From Colius striatus (taxonomy: Eukaryota > Chordata > Aves > Coliiformes > Coliidae): a DNA stretch of 64,000 bases. Of the stretch, positions 30,793-44,000 are shown in pieces (position 1 is the stretch's first letter; every line of letters starts with the position of its first letter). Position numbers and translations under genes: made by a program. The notes under the pieces were generated by a model. The model saw only the letters and a program-made list of their open reading frames with translations. It searched no databases and was not told the origin of the DNA. The stretch covers positions 21,181,548-21,245,547 of the forward strand of contig NC_084772.1 in NCBI RefSeq assembly GCF_028858725.1, written 5' to 3'.

Positions 30793-33700
30793 ATGTGCGA
30801 CGTGGAGTGGGGCGATGGCGGCTGCGGGGAGGACGCGGCACCGGCCCGGCGCCGCCGCGACCCGGGACGCAGGTGGGAGCCCCAGCCGGGACACAGTAAC
30901 CCCCTCTGGCTCGCACGCGGTACCCCGGTAGTGTCCCCGGTATCCCGCCGGTAGCCGCTGCGGAGATGGGCATCGGGAGCCTCTGGAGTGAGAGCGGCTC
31001 CCGGGACCCCCGGTGCGGCCTCGGTGCTCCGGTGCTGTGTCCGCTCTCGCTCCGGTGCTGTGTCCAGTCTCGCTCCGGTGCTGTGTCCGGTCTCGCTCCG
31101 GTGCTCCCGGTGCTGTCCCGCTCTCGCTCCGGTGCTCCCGGTGCTGTCCCGCTCTCGCTCCGGTGCTCCCGGTGCTGTTCCCCGATGCCGCCTCCCTTAC
31201 TGTTACCCCCCAGTACGCCCTCGCTGCTGCCGCTGATACCGTGGTACCCCCCGATGCTGGCCACCAGTAGCCCCTGGAGCTTTCCGTGGTTCCCGGTGTC
31301 GCTCCGGTGCTCCCGGTGCTGTGTCCACTCTCACTCCGGTGCTCCCGATACCGTCCATCCGCCGTTGTCCCCTCTGATACCCGCCTAGCGCTGCCCCCGG
31401 CATCCCTCCCCAGTACCCCCCGGTGCTGCATCACCACCCCCGGGGTGAGTCGGGGTCCGGTGCTGCCCCCTGACCTCCGGTGTCCCCGCAGCCCCCCGCG
31501 GACCTGCGTGAAGTGCAAACAGGGCACTGCTGCCCTCGTCATCCGCCTCGGCGATGCGTTCTGCCGGTGAGGGACCGGGGCAGGATGAGGACCAGGATGG
31601 GAGCTGTGATGTGTGGGGACACAGGGCTTGGGGACATTGTGGGGCTGGGACATTGAGCATCTGGACATGGGGACTTGAGGGCATTGGAGGTCTGGACATC
31701 AAGGCTTGGGGACATCAGGACTTGGGGACGTTGGGTGTCTGGGCATTGGGGACACGGGGTGTCTGGGGATGTTGGACCTTGGGGACATGGCTGTCAGGGA
31801 CAGCAGGGCACAGGAGCGTTGGGGCTCGGGGACATTTAGGGGTCAGGGACATGTGGGCTGGGGGACACAGCTCAGGGCCATGTCCCCGTGTCCCCACATC
31901 CCTGCAGTGGCTGCTTCCGTGAGTACTTTGTGCACAAGTTCCGCGCGCTGCTGGGCAAGAACCGCGTCATCTTCCCAGGAGAGAAGGTACCGACGGCGGG
32001 GTCGCTGCTGGGGGCTCCTGGGTGCTGGCACCAGGGCCAGTGGCCATCCCTCCTGTGTGTCCCCACAGGTGCTGCTGGCACTGTCGGGGGGCCTGGCCTC
32101 CAGTGCCATGCTCCAGCAGGTCCAGGAGGTGAGTGAGGCTGATGGAGGGGCTGGGGGGTTGGGGGGCACAACTCACCCACCTCTCCCCTCACCCTGTGCC
32201 TCTGCCAGGGTCTGAGCCGGGAGACGGCCAAGAAGCTCCGCTTCATCCCAGGCCTCGTCTATGTTGATGGTGAGGATTTGCCCCACTGTCTGCTCCCAGG
32301 CTGGGAGCTGTCACCAAGCCCAGCCAGGCTGTGACAGCCCGGGGTGTCCCCCTTGCCCTGGGGAGGGGCTGGGTGCCCCCTCCTCAGCGGTGCCCGGCTG
32401 CCTTGCAGAGGGAGCGGTGCGTGGGCAGAGCCCGGCGCAGCGGGAGCAGACCCTGTCCCAAATGGACACCCTGATGCGTGCCACTGGCTTCCCCTACTAC
32501 GTGACCCACCTGGAGGAGGTATGGGGGTGGCAGAGGGGGGACCAGAGGACATGCCTGAGATGCTTCCAACACTCCCCTGGTACCTGTCTCTGCCCCACAG
32601 GCACTGGAGCTGCCTCCATCCATCCTGCAGCCGGGGCTGGGGGGGTCCCACAAGCCCAGCCCTTCCTACAAGGAGGCCGTGGAGGGCTTCATCCAGCAGC
32701 AGCGGCAGCAGGGGGACGGTGGCACCTCGCTGCCTGGCCACAGCACCCAGGACGAGTTGGCAGGACCCCCCCCCCACCCCCCAGCTGCCCCCCACTGCCC
32801 TCACCCAGGACCTGCTGCGGCTCTTCCAGGCCGTGGAGACGCCGACAGCGAGAGAGGAGATGCTGCAGATGCTGCGGTGAGGGACGGATCCTGCCCGGCG
32901 CTGGCGCCAGCCACGGAGCGCTGCCTCTGAGCCGCTGTCACTTTGTGTCCCCCGCCTCAGGACCCACCTCATTGTGCAGACAGCCCGGAGCAGGGGCTAC
33001 ACCAAGGTGATGACAGGCGAGAGCTGCACCCGCGTGGCCATCAAGCTCCTCACCAACCTGGCGCTGGGCCGTGGCGCTTTCCTCGCCGTCGACACGGTGA
33101 GCAGCCCCCAACCCGTCCCGTCCCCGCCCGGGGGGGTGACCTCGTGCTGGGGGTGGGGGGCAGAGGGGGGCTGTGGCTCTGTGGGGTGGCTCAGCCACGG
33201 GCCACGCTCCTGCAGGGCTTCGTGGACGGCCGCCACGGCGACGTGCTGCTGGTGCGGCCCATGCGGGAGTACACGGCCAAGGAGATCGCCTTCTACAACC
33301 ACTTCTTCCACGTCCCCACCGTCACCGTGCCACCTCTCACCACCAAGGTAGCGGGGTCCCTTGTCCCTGTGGGAGGGATGGACCCCCTCATCCCACCCCA
33401 TCCCACTGCTGTCCCTCTCCTCGCTCCCGCAGCGCCGGGAGAAGCTGAGCATCCACCGCCTGGTGGAACGGTTCATCCTGGAGCTGCAGGAGGATTTCCC
33501 CTCCACCATCAGCACCATCTACCGGTGTGTGTCCCCTCCCCGGGCTGGGAGGGTTGGGGGTGAGCGGGGTGCACTCATCTCACCCCCTCCCCACATTGGC
33601 TGCAGGACGGGGGAGAAGCTGAGCCCAGCTCCGGCCAAGGCGAGCTGCGAGTCCCAGCGCTGCCTGCTCTGCCTCTGCGCCCTGGACATCGAGGGGGGTG

Positions 33701-34323
33701 AGGCTGGAGCAGCGGGAAGAGGGGGCTCAGGGGCAGCTGTGCACCCCTCAACCACATCCCTACCCCCTGGCTTTGGCAGAGGAGGAGCTGGCGCTGGAGC
33801 CCACGCTGATCCTGGAGGAGCCGGAGGAGGATGGGTGCTGCCAGGCCCCCCCTGCAGCGGGGTGAGTGTGTGGGCAGGGGGGTGGCACCGGGGGCCACAA
33901 CCACCCTGCTGAGGGTCCCTGTCGCCCCTGAGGGTCCCCATCACCCCTGAGGGTCCCTGTCCCCACAGGGCTGAGAGCAGAGCTGCCTTCATCCCGCTGC
34001 TGTGCTACAGCTGCCGCCTCACCTTCAAGGAGCTGGTAAGGATTTGGGGTGGGGGCAGCGGAGCAGGGTGGCTCTGCCTGGGAATGGGGGTGCCCCATGC
34101 CCACAGCCCCTCTCTTTCAGGGCCCCCTGGCCACGCTGCCGCCCTACGTGCGCGCCGAGGCCCAGCGCAGGATCCACAGGTAGGGGGGACACGGGGGTCC
34201 CTTCCCCCCAGTGCCACGTCTGTCTATCTGTCCAGCCACACTGTGTCCATCCCCTCCAGAGCACAGATGATGGAGCAGGGCCAGGAGGTACCACTGGAGG
34301 ACAAGGAGCCTGCTGAGAGCTGA
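30793..34323 (+). CDS. CTU2: Cytoplasmic tRNA 2-thiolation protein 2
   Basis: Fifteen exons: 30793-30872, 31492-31566, 31908-31986, 32069-32128, 32209-32269, 32409-32518, 32601-32876, 32961-33096, 33216-33347, 33433-33524, 33606-33697, 33780-33861, 33969-34035, 34121-34179 and 34260-34323. Motifs match vertebrate CTU2: CVKCK with FCRGCF (zinc-binding), FPGEKVLLALSGGLASSAML (degenerate PP-loop), YTKVMTGESCTRVAIKLL, FVDGRHGDVLLVRPMREY, CLLCLCALD and LCYSCRLTFKEL. CTU2 acts with CTU1 to thiolate wobble uridine (mcm5s2U34) in tRNAs. The exons total 1465 bases, one too many. The frame before and after a run of ten Cs at 32766-32775 in exon 7 differs by one base; about 487 residues result if one C is surplus (human 515). 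This may be an assembly error or a real frameshift. Confidence 0.92.
31020..31180. repeat. Minisatellite in CTU2 intron 1
   Basis: Units of 22-31 bases such as 'ctctcgctccggtgctg' with 'tgtcc' or 'tcccggtgctgtcccg' are repeated about six times. A related piece occurs at 31300-31345. Confidence 0.8.
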
Positions 34324-34527
34324 AGAGGCTGGGGACAGCGAGGGGTCACCCCGGGGACGCTGGGGACCCCGCACTCAGGGAGCTGCTCTCCCCCTGTTTT
34401 GGCTGGGAGAGCCCCCAGCCCCTGTCTGGGAGGGGTTGGGGTGCTGGTAGCCCCTGGGAGAGCAGGTCCCCAACTCCCCCCCCTCCCCACCCCAGCTGCC
34501 CATGAGCCAGGGAGGCCTCAGCTTTGT

Positions 34528-34533
34528 TTTATT
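34528..34533 (-). terminator. PIEZO1: Poly(A) signal of PIEZO1
   Basis: TTTATT on the plus strand is AATAAA on the minus strand, about 540 bases beyond the PIEZO1 stop. It lies upstream of the CTU2 signal in plus coordinates, so the transcripts overlap. Confidence 0.75.
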
Positions 34534-34546
34534 AGATATCTGTATA

Positions 34547-34552
34547 AATAAA
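34547..34552 (+). terminator. CTU2: Poly(A) signal of CTU2
   Basis: AATAAA lies about 225 bases after the CTU2 stop. A second one follows at 34564-34569. Confidence 0.85.
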
Positions 34553-35068
34553 CCATTTGAATTAATAAAAAACAACCCCAAAACAACAAAACCAACGTCA
34601 CGAGTGTCTGTAGAGTCCAGCTGGGGCTGCCAGCCCCACTCCCCGCCCGGGGGGGCTGCTGCCCAGGGCCCCCCCATCCTGGGGCTGAGGGGGGGGCTAT
34701 TGCTTTTGAGTTGAACCTGGTTCTGGATGCAGGGGTGGGGGGAATGGGGAGGGGGCCCAGGCCAGCTCCTGACCCCCCCTGCCTACGCAGCAGCCAGGGG
34801 GTCCCAGGGCGTGGGAGGAGGCCGGTCCTGCTCCCCCTCCACCTCAGGGAAGGCACAACGTGGTCTGTGCGGGTCAGGCAGCTTCAAAACAACAGGAACA
34901 AACATCCTCCCTACAAGCGAGCGCTGAGCACCCCCCGTCCCACCGCCCCCCCCGGGCAGGATACGGCCCCAGCGCTGGGTTAAGGCATTAGCGGTGATGT
35001 CCCTGGGAGGGGGATGGGGGGGACGGTCCAGAGCTGCCCCCCACCCCACCCCTTTCCCCTTTCAGTTT
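34553..35068 (-). other. PIEZO1: PIEZO1 3' UTR
   Basis: This is non-coding sequence between the PIEZO1 stop (35069) and its poly(A) signal. It is C/G-rich, and no further exon was seen. Confidence 0.7.
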
Positions 35069-38000
35069 TTACTCCTTCTCCCGTGTCCACTTGATCATGG
35101 TCTCGGGGGAGCGGTAGAGGAAGATGAGCTTGGCGTAGAGCTCCTCCTCCAGCTCCAGCTCGCCCGTCTCCCGCACCAGGAAGATGTCCTGGCACAGCTT
35201 GAGGATGCGATCCACGCACGGCAGCTCCTCGAACATGATGGAGTGGGAGATCTCGCTGAAGAAGCCCCGCACGAACTTCCCGATCACCAGCACGATGGAC
35301 ACGTACAGCCCCATGATCCTGCGGGCCAGGGGAGGGGGACACACACAAACACTCTGTATCCCGCCCCCCAACACCCCTCCCCGGGGCTTGGCACCCCGCC
35401 GGGGCTGCAGCCAGGCAGTACCCACCACCCCCTTCCCTGCATCCCCTCCACGTACCCGTAGCCAGCCAGGAAGCCCAGGCTGGGGGGGCTGACTTTGTCG
35501 TTGAAGATGACCATGGGGAGGATGTTGTCGTGGCGGGGGGGCTCCTCTTTCACACGCACCACCCACCACTCCACGAAGCTGTCGCCGCCCCGGCCGGCGC
35601 CCGCCCGCTCCCGCTTCAGCTGCACCTCCACGTCCAGGTAGCTGTCCTCCCCGTCTGCCAGGGGTGGGGGGCACAGTCAGGGCACAGCACGTTGCCCCCC
35701 ACTGCCTGTTTTTGCTGGGGAGGGGGGTTGGTGGAAATGGTGGGACGCACCTGGCAGCAGCTGCTTGACGGGGTTGGCTTCGGGGCCGTTGGGTGCCCGG
35801 ATGTACTTGGGGAAGAGTTTGGGCACTCGCCTGGAAGAAAGTGGGGTAAGCACCATGGCAATGAGCGTGGAGGAGGGGAGATGTGGGCCCCGTCCCCTCC
35901 CCAGGGACACTCACACCGGGGTGTCACGGGTCCCCTGCAGCAGCTGGGCCAGCTCCAGGCGCTGGGGCGCCCCGGGCTGCAGGTCCGTGGTGTGCTTGTC
36001 GAAGGTGTGCTCCACCGTGCCCCCCTTGCCCAGGTCCCTGCGGGCACACGAGGGCTCAGAGCGTGTCTGGGGGGTGCAGACAGGGCTGCCGGCCCCCCCA
36101 GTACCTCTGGAAGGTCCAGGTGAGGCGCAGGGTGATGTCGGAGGAGCCGTTCTGCAGCTCCCGCCGCATCTGCTCCCGGCTCGGCGGGCTGATGCTCCAG
36201 AGCGAGCCCGAGCTGCCCTCGATGCGCGCCGTCACGATGTCCTCGTAGCCGTACAGTGTGATGAACTGCATGGCCACCTGCCCCGGGGAGGAGGGGGGCA
36301 TGGCTCAGGCCCCCACCCACCCAGGGACACCCCTCAGCTCTGCCAGCGCCCCTTGGCGTGGGGTTGGGGAGGTGGGGAGTTACCGGCTGCCTCTCAAACT
36401 TGCTCGTGAGCTCCTCGTAGTCCCGGGGGGTGAAGGGCTGGATGGATTGCTGCTGGGCACTCATGGTGAACAGAGGCTGTGGGGGGAGACAGGGGGGTGT
36501 CAGAGGAACCCAGCACCTCCTCCTCATCCTCACCTTGTATCTCTCCCCGCCCCCAGGACCCCTCCTCACATTCACCTCATAGCCTGTAGCTCCCCAGCAC
36601 CCTCTCCTCATCCTCACCTCATCCCCCTCAGAACCCCCTCCTCATCCTCATCTTGTACCCCTCTCCTCCCCCAGCACCCCTCCTCACCTTCACCTTGTAG
36701 CCCCCCAGCACCCCCTCTCCTCTCCACCTCATGCCCCTCCCCAGCACACCCACCTCATCCCTCCTCATCCTCACCTCATCCCTCCTCATTCTCACCTTGT
36801 ATCCCCCCCAGCACCCCTTCCTCACCCTCACCTCGTCCCCCCCAGTGCCCTCTCCTCACCCTCACCTCGTACCCCCCCAGCTTGAGGGTGACGGTGACGT
36901 CGATGGGGTGGTTCACGACGCCCACCACGGAGCGCACCAGCGACATGAAGAGCAGCGGGAACCAGATGATGGCCACGAGGAAGAGGATGATGAGCCCTCC
37001 CATGCCATACTTGACAATCTTCTTCTTCTTCTGCCCCTTGGGCTGGGGGTATTTCTGGGAGGGGGGAGACAGCGCAGGGTGCCAGGTGAGCTCGGGGGGC
37101 TCCAAGGCAACGAGGGGGTGGCTGGGGGGCTCTCCCGAGCTCGGTGGGGTTGTACCTTCTCCGTCTCACGGCTGCACTTGATGATGAAGATGTTGGCGTA
37201 GATGTCCTCCACGCACATCCAGTTGGAGAGGGACAGTGTGGTGTCTGTCCACACCCAGTCCATGACGGCCCGCAGCTCCACCAGGAAGGGCACGAGGCGA
37301 AACCTGTGGGGCACACAGGGACAGGGGGCTGGAATGGCACCCTGCGGGCTCCTGGGGGTCCCCACGGGCCCGTGTTGTACCCCTGGAAGAGGAAGAGGTT
37401 GAGGTGGTTGTATTTCTTGGTGAGGAAGTTGCCCAGGATGCGGGTGGGGTAGCCACAGCGGATCTGGTAGGCTGACAACGCGAAGTAGATGCACTTGACA
37501 AAGTACCACAGCTGGGCCACCGTGTTGAGGCTGAACAACCTGTGGGAGCAAGGCAAGTGTCACCCCTCTAGCCACCTCCCAGGCCAGGCTGGGCCACCAC
37601 AGAACCACAGAGTCCTTTGGGTTGGAAAAGCTCTTGAAGCTGCTGCAGTCCCAGCCCTCCCCTCACCCTGCCCAGCCCACCACTCACCCACAGCCCTCAG
37701 CACCTCAGCTCCAGGGCTTTGGGGTCCCTCCAGGGCTGGGCACTCCTCCAGCTCCCTGGGCAGCCTGGCACAGGGGCTGACACCCCTCTCAGGGAAACAG
37801 TTCTGCCTCAGCTACAGCCTCAACCTCCCGTGGGGCAACTGGAGCCCGTTTCCTCTTGTCCCATCACTCATTACTGAGGAGTCCACGTGGGCTTGGAGGC
37901 ACAAAGGTGCTGCCCTCTGACCACCCCGTGCCCCTGGGGCCATTCTCAGCACCTTTCAGTGACGGCTGGCAGGATGAAGAACATCCAGAGGTGGATGCTG

Positions 38001-41000
38001 AAGACCAGGATGACCTGGAAGATGAGTTTGCCCAGCACGGTTTTGCGGAGGTAGAGCGCGCGGTCGATGACCATGGTGGTGAACTGGATGAGCAGCATCA
38101 CCAGGAAGGCCTCGGGCACTTGGTCATCCGACAGCGAGGAGGTGATGTCAGCGGCTGCAGAGTGTTTCTGGGGAGGCAGGAGAGAAGCACAACATGTTTG
38201 GTTGGAAAAGCCCTTTAAACTCATAGAGTCCAACCCCTGGGGCAACTTGAGCCCGTTTCCTCTTGTCCTGTCTCTTGGGAGCAGAGCCTGACCCCCAGCT
38301 CCCTGCAGCCTCCTGTCAGGGAGTGTCAGAGAGTGCTGCTGTCTGCCCTCAGCCTCCTCTTCTCCAGGCTCAACACCCCCATTCCCTCAGCTGCTCCCCA
38401 GCACCCTTGTGCTCCAGCCCCTTCCCCAGCTCCCTGCCTGGACAGGGCGGGTGAGGACACGGCCCAGCCCAACCTCATGCTGGGAGCCGACCCATCAGTG
38501 CCCTGTGGGACCCCCCCTGCTCACCCCAAAGGCCCAAAACCCAAAGATGATGATGATGAAGTCGACCACGTCAGCCAAGAACATGAAGGCGTAGACATCG
38601 GTGGCCGCCCGGTGCTGCGTGTGCAGGATGTCCCGGAAGAACTCCCGCACTGGCTGGTACATGCTCTGTGCCCTGGGGGACAGGGGACGGGTCACAGGGG
38701 ACAGAGGGGATGGGGGACCAGGGACTGCACCTGCATCCCCCACCCCAACCAGCCCCACAGGGCACTCACGTGGTGAGGAAGAAGAGCTTCACCCGCAGCC
38801 CAAACGCCTTCAGCTTCCTCTGAGCGTGGCTCTGTTTTACCTCTTCCTCTTCTTCCTCTTCCTCCTCTTCTTCCTCCCCGTCCCCTGTGAGTGAGGCACA
38901 GCATGGGTCCTGCAGGGCCACATCCTGCCCAGCCCCAGCACCCCTCTGCCCTGGGGTGTAGCCAGGACACGGGGGTTGGGAACTGGTACTCACCTTCCTC
39001 CGGAGCCGCCTCTGGCTGCTTCCTCCCCTGCCTCCTCTTCCTCCTGAAGCGGAGCTGGGTGGCCCCAGCCCCCTCTTCCTGCCCCAGGCCATCACCATCT
39101 GTGGCTGCTCCCGGTGCCCCCAGCTCTGCCAGCACCTCTGTTCCTTCCTCAGCCACTGCCACCGGCAGGGATGCTGCTGCCTCCTGCCTCTCCTCCTCTT
39201 CATCATCCTCCACCTTCTCCACCTCCGCCTTCTTCTCAGGGAAGGGGTCCTCCTCGTGGTCCCACAGCCCATAAGACTGGGGAGAGCCATAGTCAGGGGG
39301 ACAGGCTGCCCCCCCAGCCCCACCCACCTCACCCCACATCCCACAGCACCAGCTCTGGTTGCACCCCAGGGACTCAACCAGCCACAGGTACCCAAGGCAG
39401 GACCACCAAGCCCTGCCTGACCACTCTCCAGAGTCCCCCCCAGCCCCAGGAGCACCCCCAGCCCCCCAGGACCCCCAGCCAGGCCGTGCCCACGGTGCTG
39501 CCCGTGCCCTGGGGCTCACCAGCAGCTGGGAGCGGTGGAAGAAGAGCGCCAGGAGCTGCATGAGGTCGTATTTGATGTAGCGGTCGGTCTTCTCCAGACC
39601 CAGGATGCGGGGTGGGAAGAAGGGCTTGCCCTCGTTGCGCACCAGCATGGCATAGCCATTCCAGGGGAAGAACCCGAACTGGAACAGGTACTTCACCACC
39701 ACCATCACCTGTGGGGGACGTTGGGGGTGAGTGGAGGTGGGTGAGCCTGGGGGGCAGCCGAGGGGGACAAGGCTCACCTCGGTGAAGATGATGGCCGTCA
39801 TCCAGAAGCGCTTGCTGGGCCGGGGGATGGAGAGCATGGCCCAGAGGAAGACAAGGATGGGCAGGAAGAGGGTGATGACGGAGGCAGTCACCATATTGTT
39901 GAGGATGATGATGAAGTAGCAGAGCAGCTCGGAGTGGGCGGCCACGCAGCGGTACCCGCTCAGCAGCAGCTTCAGGAACCAGTTGTGCGACTGATAGAAC
40001 CGCTCCGACTCCTCCAGCTCGGGGAAGCACAGCCTCCTGTGGGGTGGGGGGTGCTCAGTGCAGCCTCCTGCGGGCTGGGGGGGATGCTCAGGGCACCCCT
40101 CGAACCCCCATCCCCACCCCTCGCATACCTGCTCAGGAGCAGCTCGCTGGCCGTCCTGCTCCGCTTCAGGGGCACGGCCAAGAGCTCCTGAGAGCCGGCC
40201 ACGTCCTCCTGGGACTGCCAGGCTGTGACCTGCTCCTGGCTGCCGGCGGGCAGGGGGCATCCCGAGGGGGCTCCTCGCTGCCCGCTGCGGATGGCACGAG
40301 GACAGGGGTGAGCCCCCTGCGCCCCGGCCCCTGCCCGCCGCCCTCTCGGGGGGGTATCTATGCACCTGCCTGGAAGCGACGCCGTTCTGGGGGTCCGCAG
40401 CCCCCCGCGCTCCCGGCTCCTCGGGCGGGGGCTCCTGCTCCGGCAGGTACAGCTCATCCAGGACCCCGTGGGGCACGGCCTCTCCCTGCGGTGGGCGCGG
40501 GGTCAGTGCCGACCCCCGGGCCGTGGCCCCGCTGTCCCCCCCAGCAGCCCCTCCCCGGCTGACCGTGGCCAGGCGGCAGGTGAGGACGTGTCTCTCGAGG
40601 CGCAGGACGCTGGACATGTCGGCGTGCTCGCGGGTGCAGGCGTCCAGCCACTGCGTCAGCCCGTCCACCATGGCCCGGCACAGCACCCACAGGAACCGCA
40701 GCGTGTTCAGCGCCCGCTGCACCACCGTGCCCCTCTCTGCCAGGGCGAGGGGTCGCTTGGTGCCCGCTCAGGACCCCTTGCACCCCCCTGCTACCTCCCC
40801 CCAGCTCTGGGCTGCAGTCCTGCTGACAACCTACCCGAACCTTCCTCCTCCTCTTCGGCCTCCTCAGGCGCTTCCAACTCCTCCTCCCTGCCTCCGCTGC
40901 CCTCTGCAGGGGGCAAACCCTCCCCTGGAAAGGGGTAACACAGGGTCAGTGGAGGATGGACATTGGCTTTGGCCCCCGTTCAGAGAATCATCAGAATTGT

Positions 41001-44000
41001 TTGGGTTGGCAAAGCCCTTGAAGCTGCTGCAGTCCCAGCCCTCCCCTCACCCTGCCCAGCCCAGCACTGACCCTCAGCACCTCAGTTCCATGGCTTTGGG
41101 ATCCCTCCAGGGCTGGGCACTCCCCCAGCTCCCTGGGCAGCCTGGCACAGGGGCTGACACCCCTCTCAGGGACACAGTTCTGCCTCAGCTCCAACCTCAG
41201 CCTCCCCTGGGGCAACTCCAGCCTGTTTCCTCTTGTCCTGTCATTTATTACTGGGGAGCAGAGATCAACCCCCAGCTCCCTGCAGCCTCCTGTCAGGGAG
41301 TGTCAGAGAGTGCTGCTGTCTGCCCTCAGCCTCCTCTTCTCCAGCCTCAACACCCCCATTCCCTCAGCCCCTCCCCAGCCCCTTGTGCTCCAGCCCCTTC
41401 CCCAGCTCTGTGCCCGGCTCTTGCCATGCTGCAGCCCCTCGGTGTCCCTGTGGCAGTGAGTGAGGGGCCCAGCACTGAACACAGCCCTGGAGCTGCAGCC
41501 TCCCCAGGACCCAACATAGGGGGATTTGGGGGTTTCCCACTCATTGCCCTGCCCTGTCCCCATCTCCAGCTTAAAAACCAACACGGGCACCAAGAGTTGC
41601 ACAGCTTGTGCCCAGCCCCACTGTAGCCATCAGAGAGTCCACACACATGCCCAGAACCCCGTTGAGGTGATGCCCCATTATGTGATGCTTGCCACTGCCT
41701 GGGCAAACAGGGGGTGTGTGCCAGGGCTGCACCTCCTCTATACCCCAGACCCATTTTGGGCTGAGCCAGACCCACCTGCAGTGGCCTCGGCATCGTGCGG
41801 CTCCGGCTGCTCCTGCTGCCTCAGTGCTGTCCTGGTGTTGGTCACCCAGGCCTGGTATGCAAGCTAGGGGTGGGGAGAGTGGCCATCAGCCCCCCACGGG
41901 CACCACCAGCCCCTCATGGGCACCAGCAGCCCCCCATAGACCCCTCACCTGGAAAGCACTCTGCCTGTCCGGCTGCGGCTCCTCCGGCACGGCGGCCGCC
42001 ACCTCCTCCTCCTCCTCGCTGTCCGACTCGAACAGGAAATACTCCCCTGAGTGCAGCACTGCCAGGGTGGCACAGGGTGTCACAGGGTGCCAGCCCACAG
42101 CTGCCATCTCCCCAGGGATGATCACACCCATGGGGATCTGCCTTGGGCACAAGGACTCAGCTCCCACATCCCCAAACCCAACCGCCCCAAACCCGGCACC
42201 CCGAGCCCAACACCGTTAGTGGGAAGCCCTGGTTAGTGCTGAGGAGGGACCCAGGGGCCATGCAGGGTGTCACCTCGTGGGTGTTAGTGGTGCCCAGCGC
42301 AGGGGCTGTGCCGGATCCGGCCCGTGCCCGGCAGTACCTGCGGCGTGGTCTGACCAGGGCCGCCACCACCGCTCCCTGCGCCGGGAAGGATCCGCCGGGC
42401 CACCGGGTGCTGTGGAACGGCAGAGGATGGGCTGAGAACAGCCACAGTGCAGGGACCCACCCACAGGGACCCATCCTGATGTGGGGCTGAGCTGGGATGG
42501 GGGTCACCGTAACGCTCTGTGGGGCTTCACAGAATCCCAGCATGGTGGGGGCTGGAAGGACCCTGCAGAGCTGCTCCAGCCCCAGCCCCTGCTCAAGCAG
42601 CTTCCCCTGGCTCAGGGGCACAGGAACGTGTCCAGCTGGGGTTGGAAACCTCCTGAGAAGGAGCCTCCACACCCTCCCTGGGCAGCCTGGGCCAGGGCTC
42701 CCTCACCTCAGCACCAGAGGACTTTCTCCTGTGCCAGTGGAACTTTCTGTGTCCCAGCCTGTGCCCATCACCCCTTGTCCTAGCACCGGCCACCACACAA
42801 CAAAGTGTCACCCCATCCTCCTGACACCCATCCTTTAGGGATAGATCAGCATAGCTGAGGTGCCCCTGAGCTCAGGCTTCTCTTCCCCAGGCTGAACAAC
42901 CCCAGGGCTGCAGCCTTTCCTCCTCACACACGTGTTCCAGCCCCTCAGCATCTTGCTGTCCCTGCACTGGCCTCTCTGCAGCAGTTCCCTGTCTCTCTGC
43001 AGCTGGGGAGCCCAGAACTGGACATAGACTCCAGATGAGGCCTCACCAGGGCAGAAGGGGAGCAGAACCTTCCTCAACCTGCTGCCCACACTCTTTTTCA
43101 TGCCTCCAGGCTGCCCATAAGGCTTCTTGCCCAGAAGGGCACGTTGCTGGCTCATGTTCCATTTGTTATCACCCAGCACTCCCAGGTCTCTCTCCAGCAG
43201 ATCACCCCCAGCCTGTGCTGGTGCAGGGGGTACCACGACAGGCAGTGCCAATGGGTCACAGTCACACCGCTGTGCCCAGAGAGGGGTTGAGGGCATTGTG
43301 AGGGGTCTCCCCAGCTCTCACCTGGCCTGTCCTCCTCCTGCCCCTCGCCAGTGCCGCTGGGCAGCCGCTCCTGGTGGTACTTCTCCTGCTTGGCTCGGAT
43401 CCGCTCCATCCTGCCAGGCAGAGGCTGCTGCGAGCCCGCTCCCCACACCCCCTCCAGGGCACCCCCACGCACACAGGGCTGCCCTGAGATGCTGCTGGCT
43501 GCAGGGGGAGGGTCCCAGGTGCCCCCTCTCAAAACCCACTCACTGCCGCTTCAGCTGGGCCAGAGACTTCTTCTCAGCTTCTCGGTGGGACCTCATGCTC
43601 TTCAGGACACTGGCCTTGAACAGTGCAACACCCCTGCAGGGTGGGAGCGGGGGAGGGTGAGGGGGTCACCCCCACCTCAGCACCCACAGGGACCCTGCAG
43701 GACCCCAACCCCACCTGGAGGCCTGCAGGGCAGAGGCCTGGAGGTCCAGCATGACGTGCAAGTAGTAGTAGCTGAGGAAGACTCGGCGCTGGAGGAGGAG
43801 GAAGAAGAAGCAGATGCTGTCCCAGATGATGCCCGCCTCCTCCACGGGCAGCGAGCAGTCGTGGTCCTTGCCCATCTCCTTGGCTGGCAGGCAGAGACAC
43901 GGGCAGGTCAGGCAGCAGTCCAAACAGGCACGGCCCAACCCCTCCCCAGCTCAAGTGGGGCAGCCCCCACACCTCCCCTGGGCCAGCAACTCACGGTCAT

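Noticed and set aside
38692-40725. A 677-codon minus-strand open frame across several PIEZO1 exons
   Set aside because: It reads through introns and crosses exon 36 in the wrong frame. The spliced PIEZO1 exons explain all its conserved parts.
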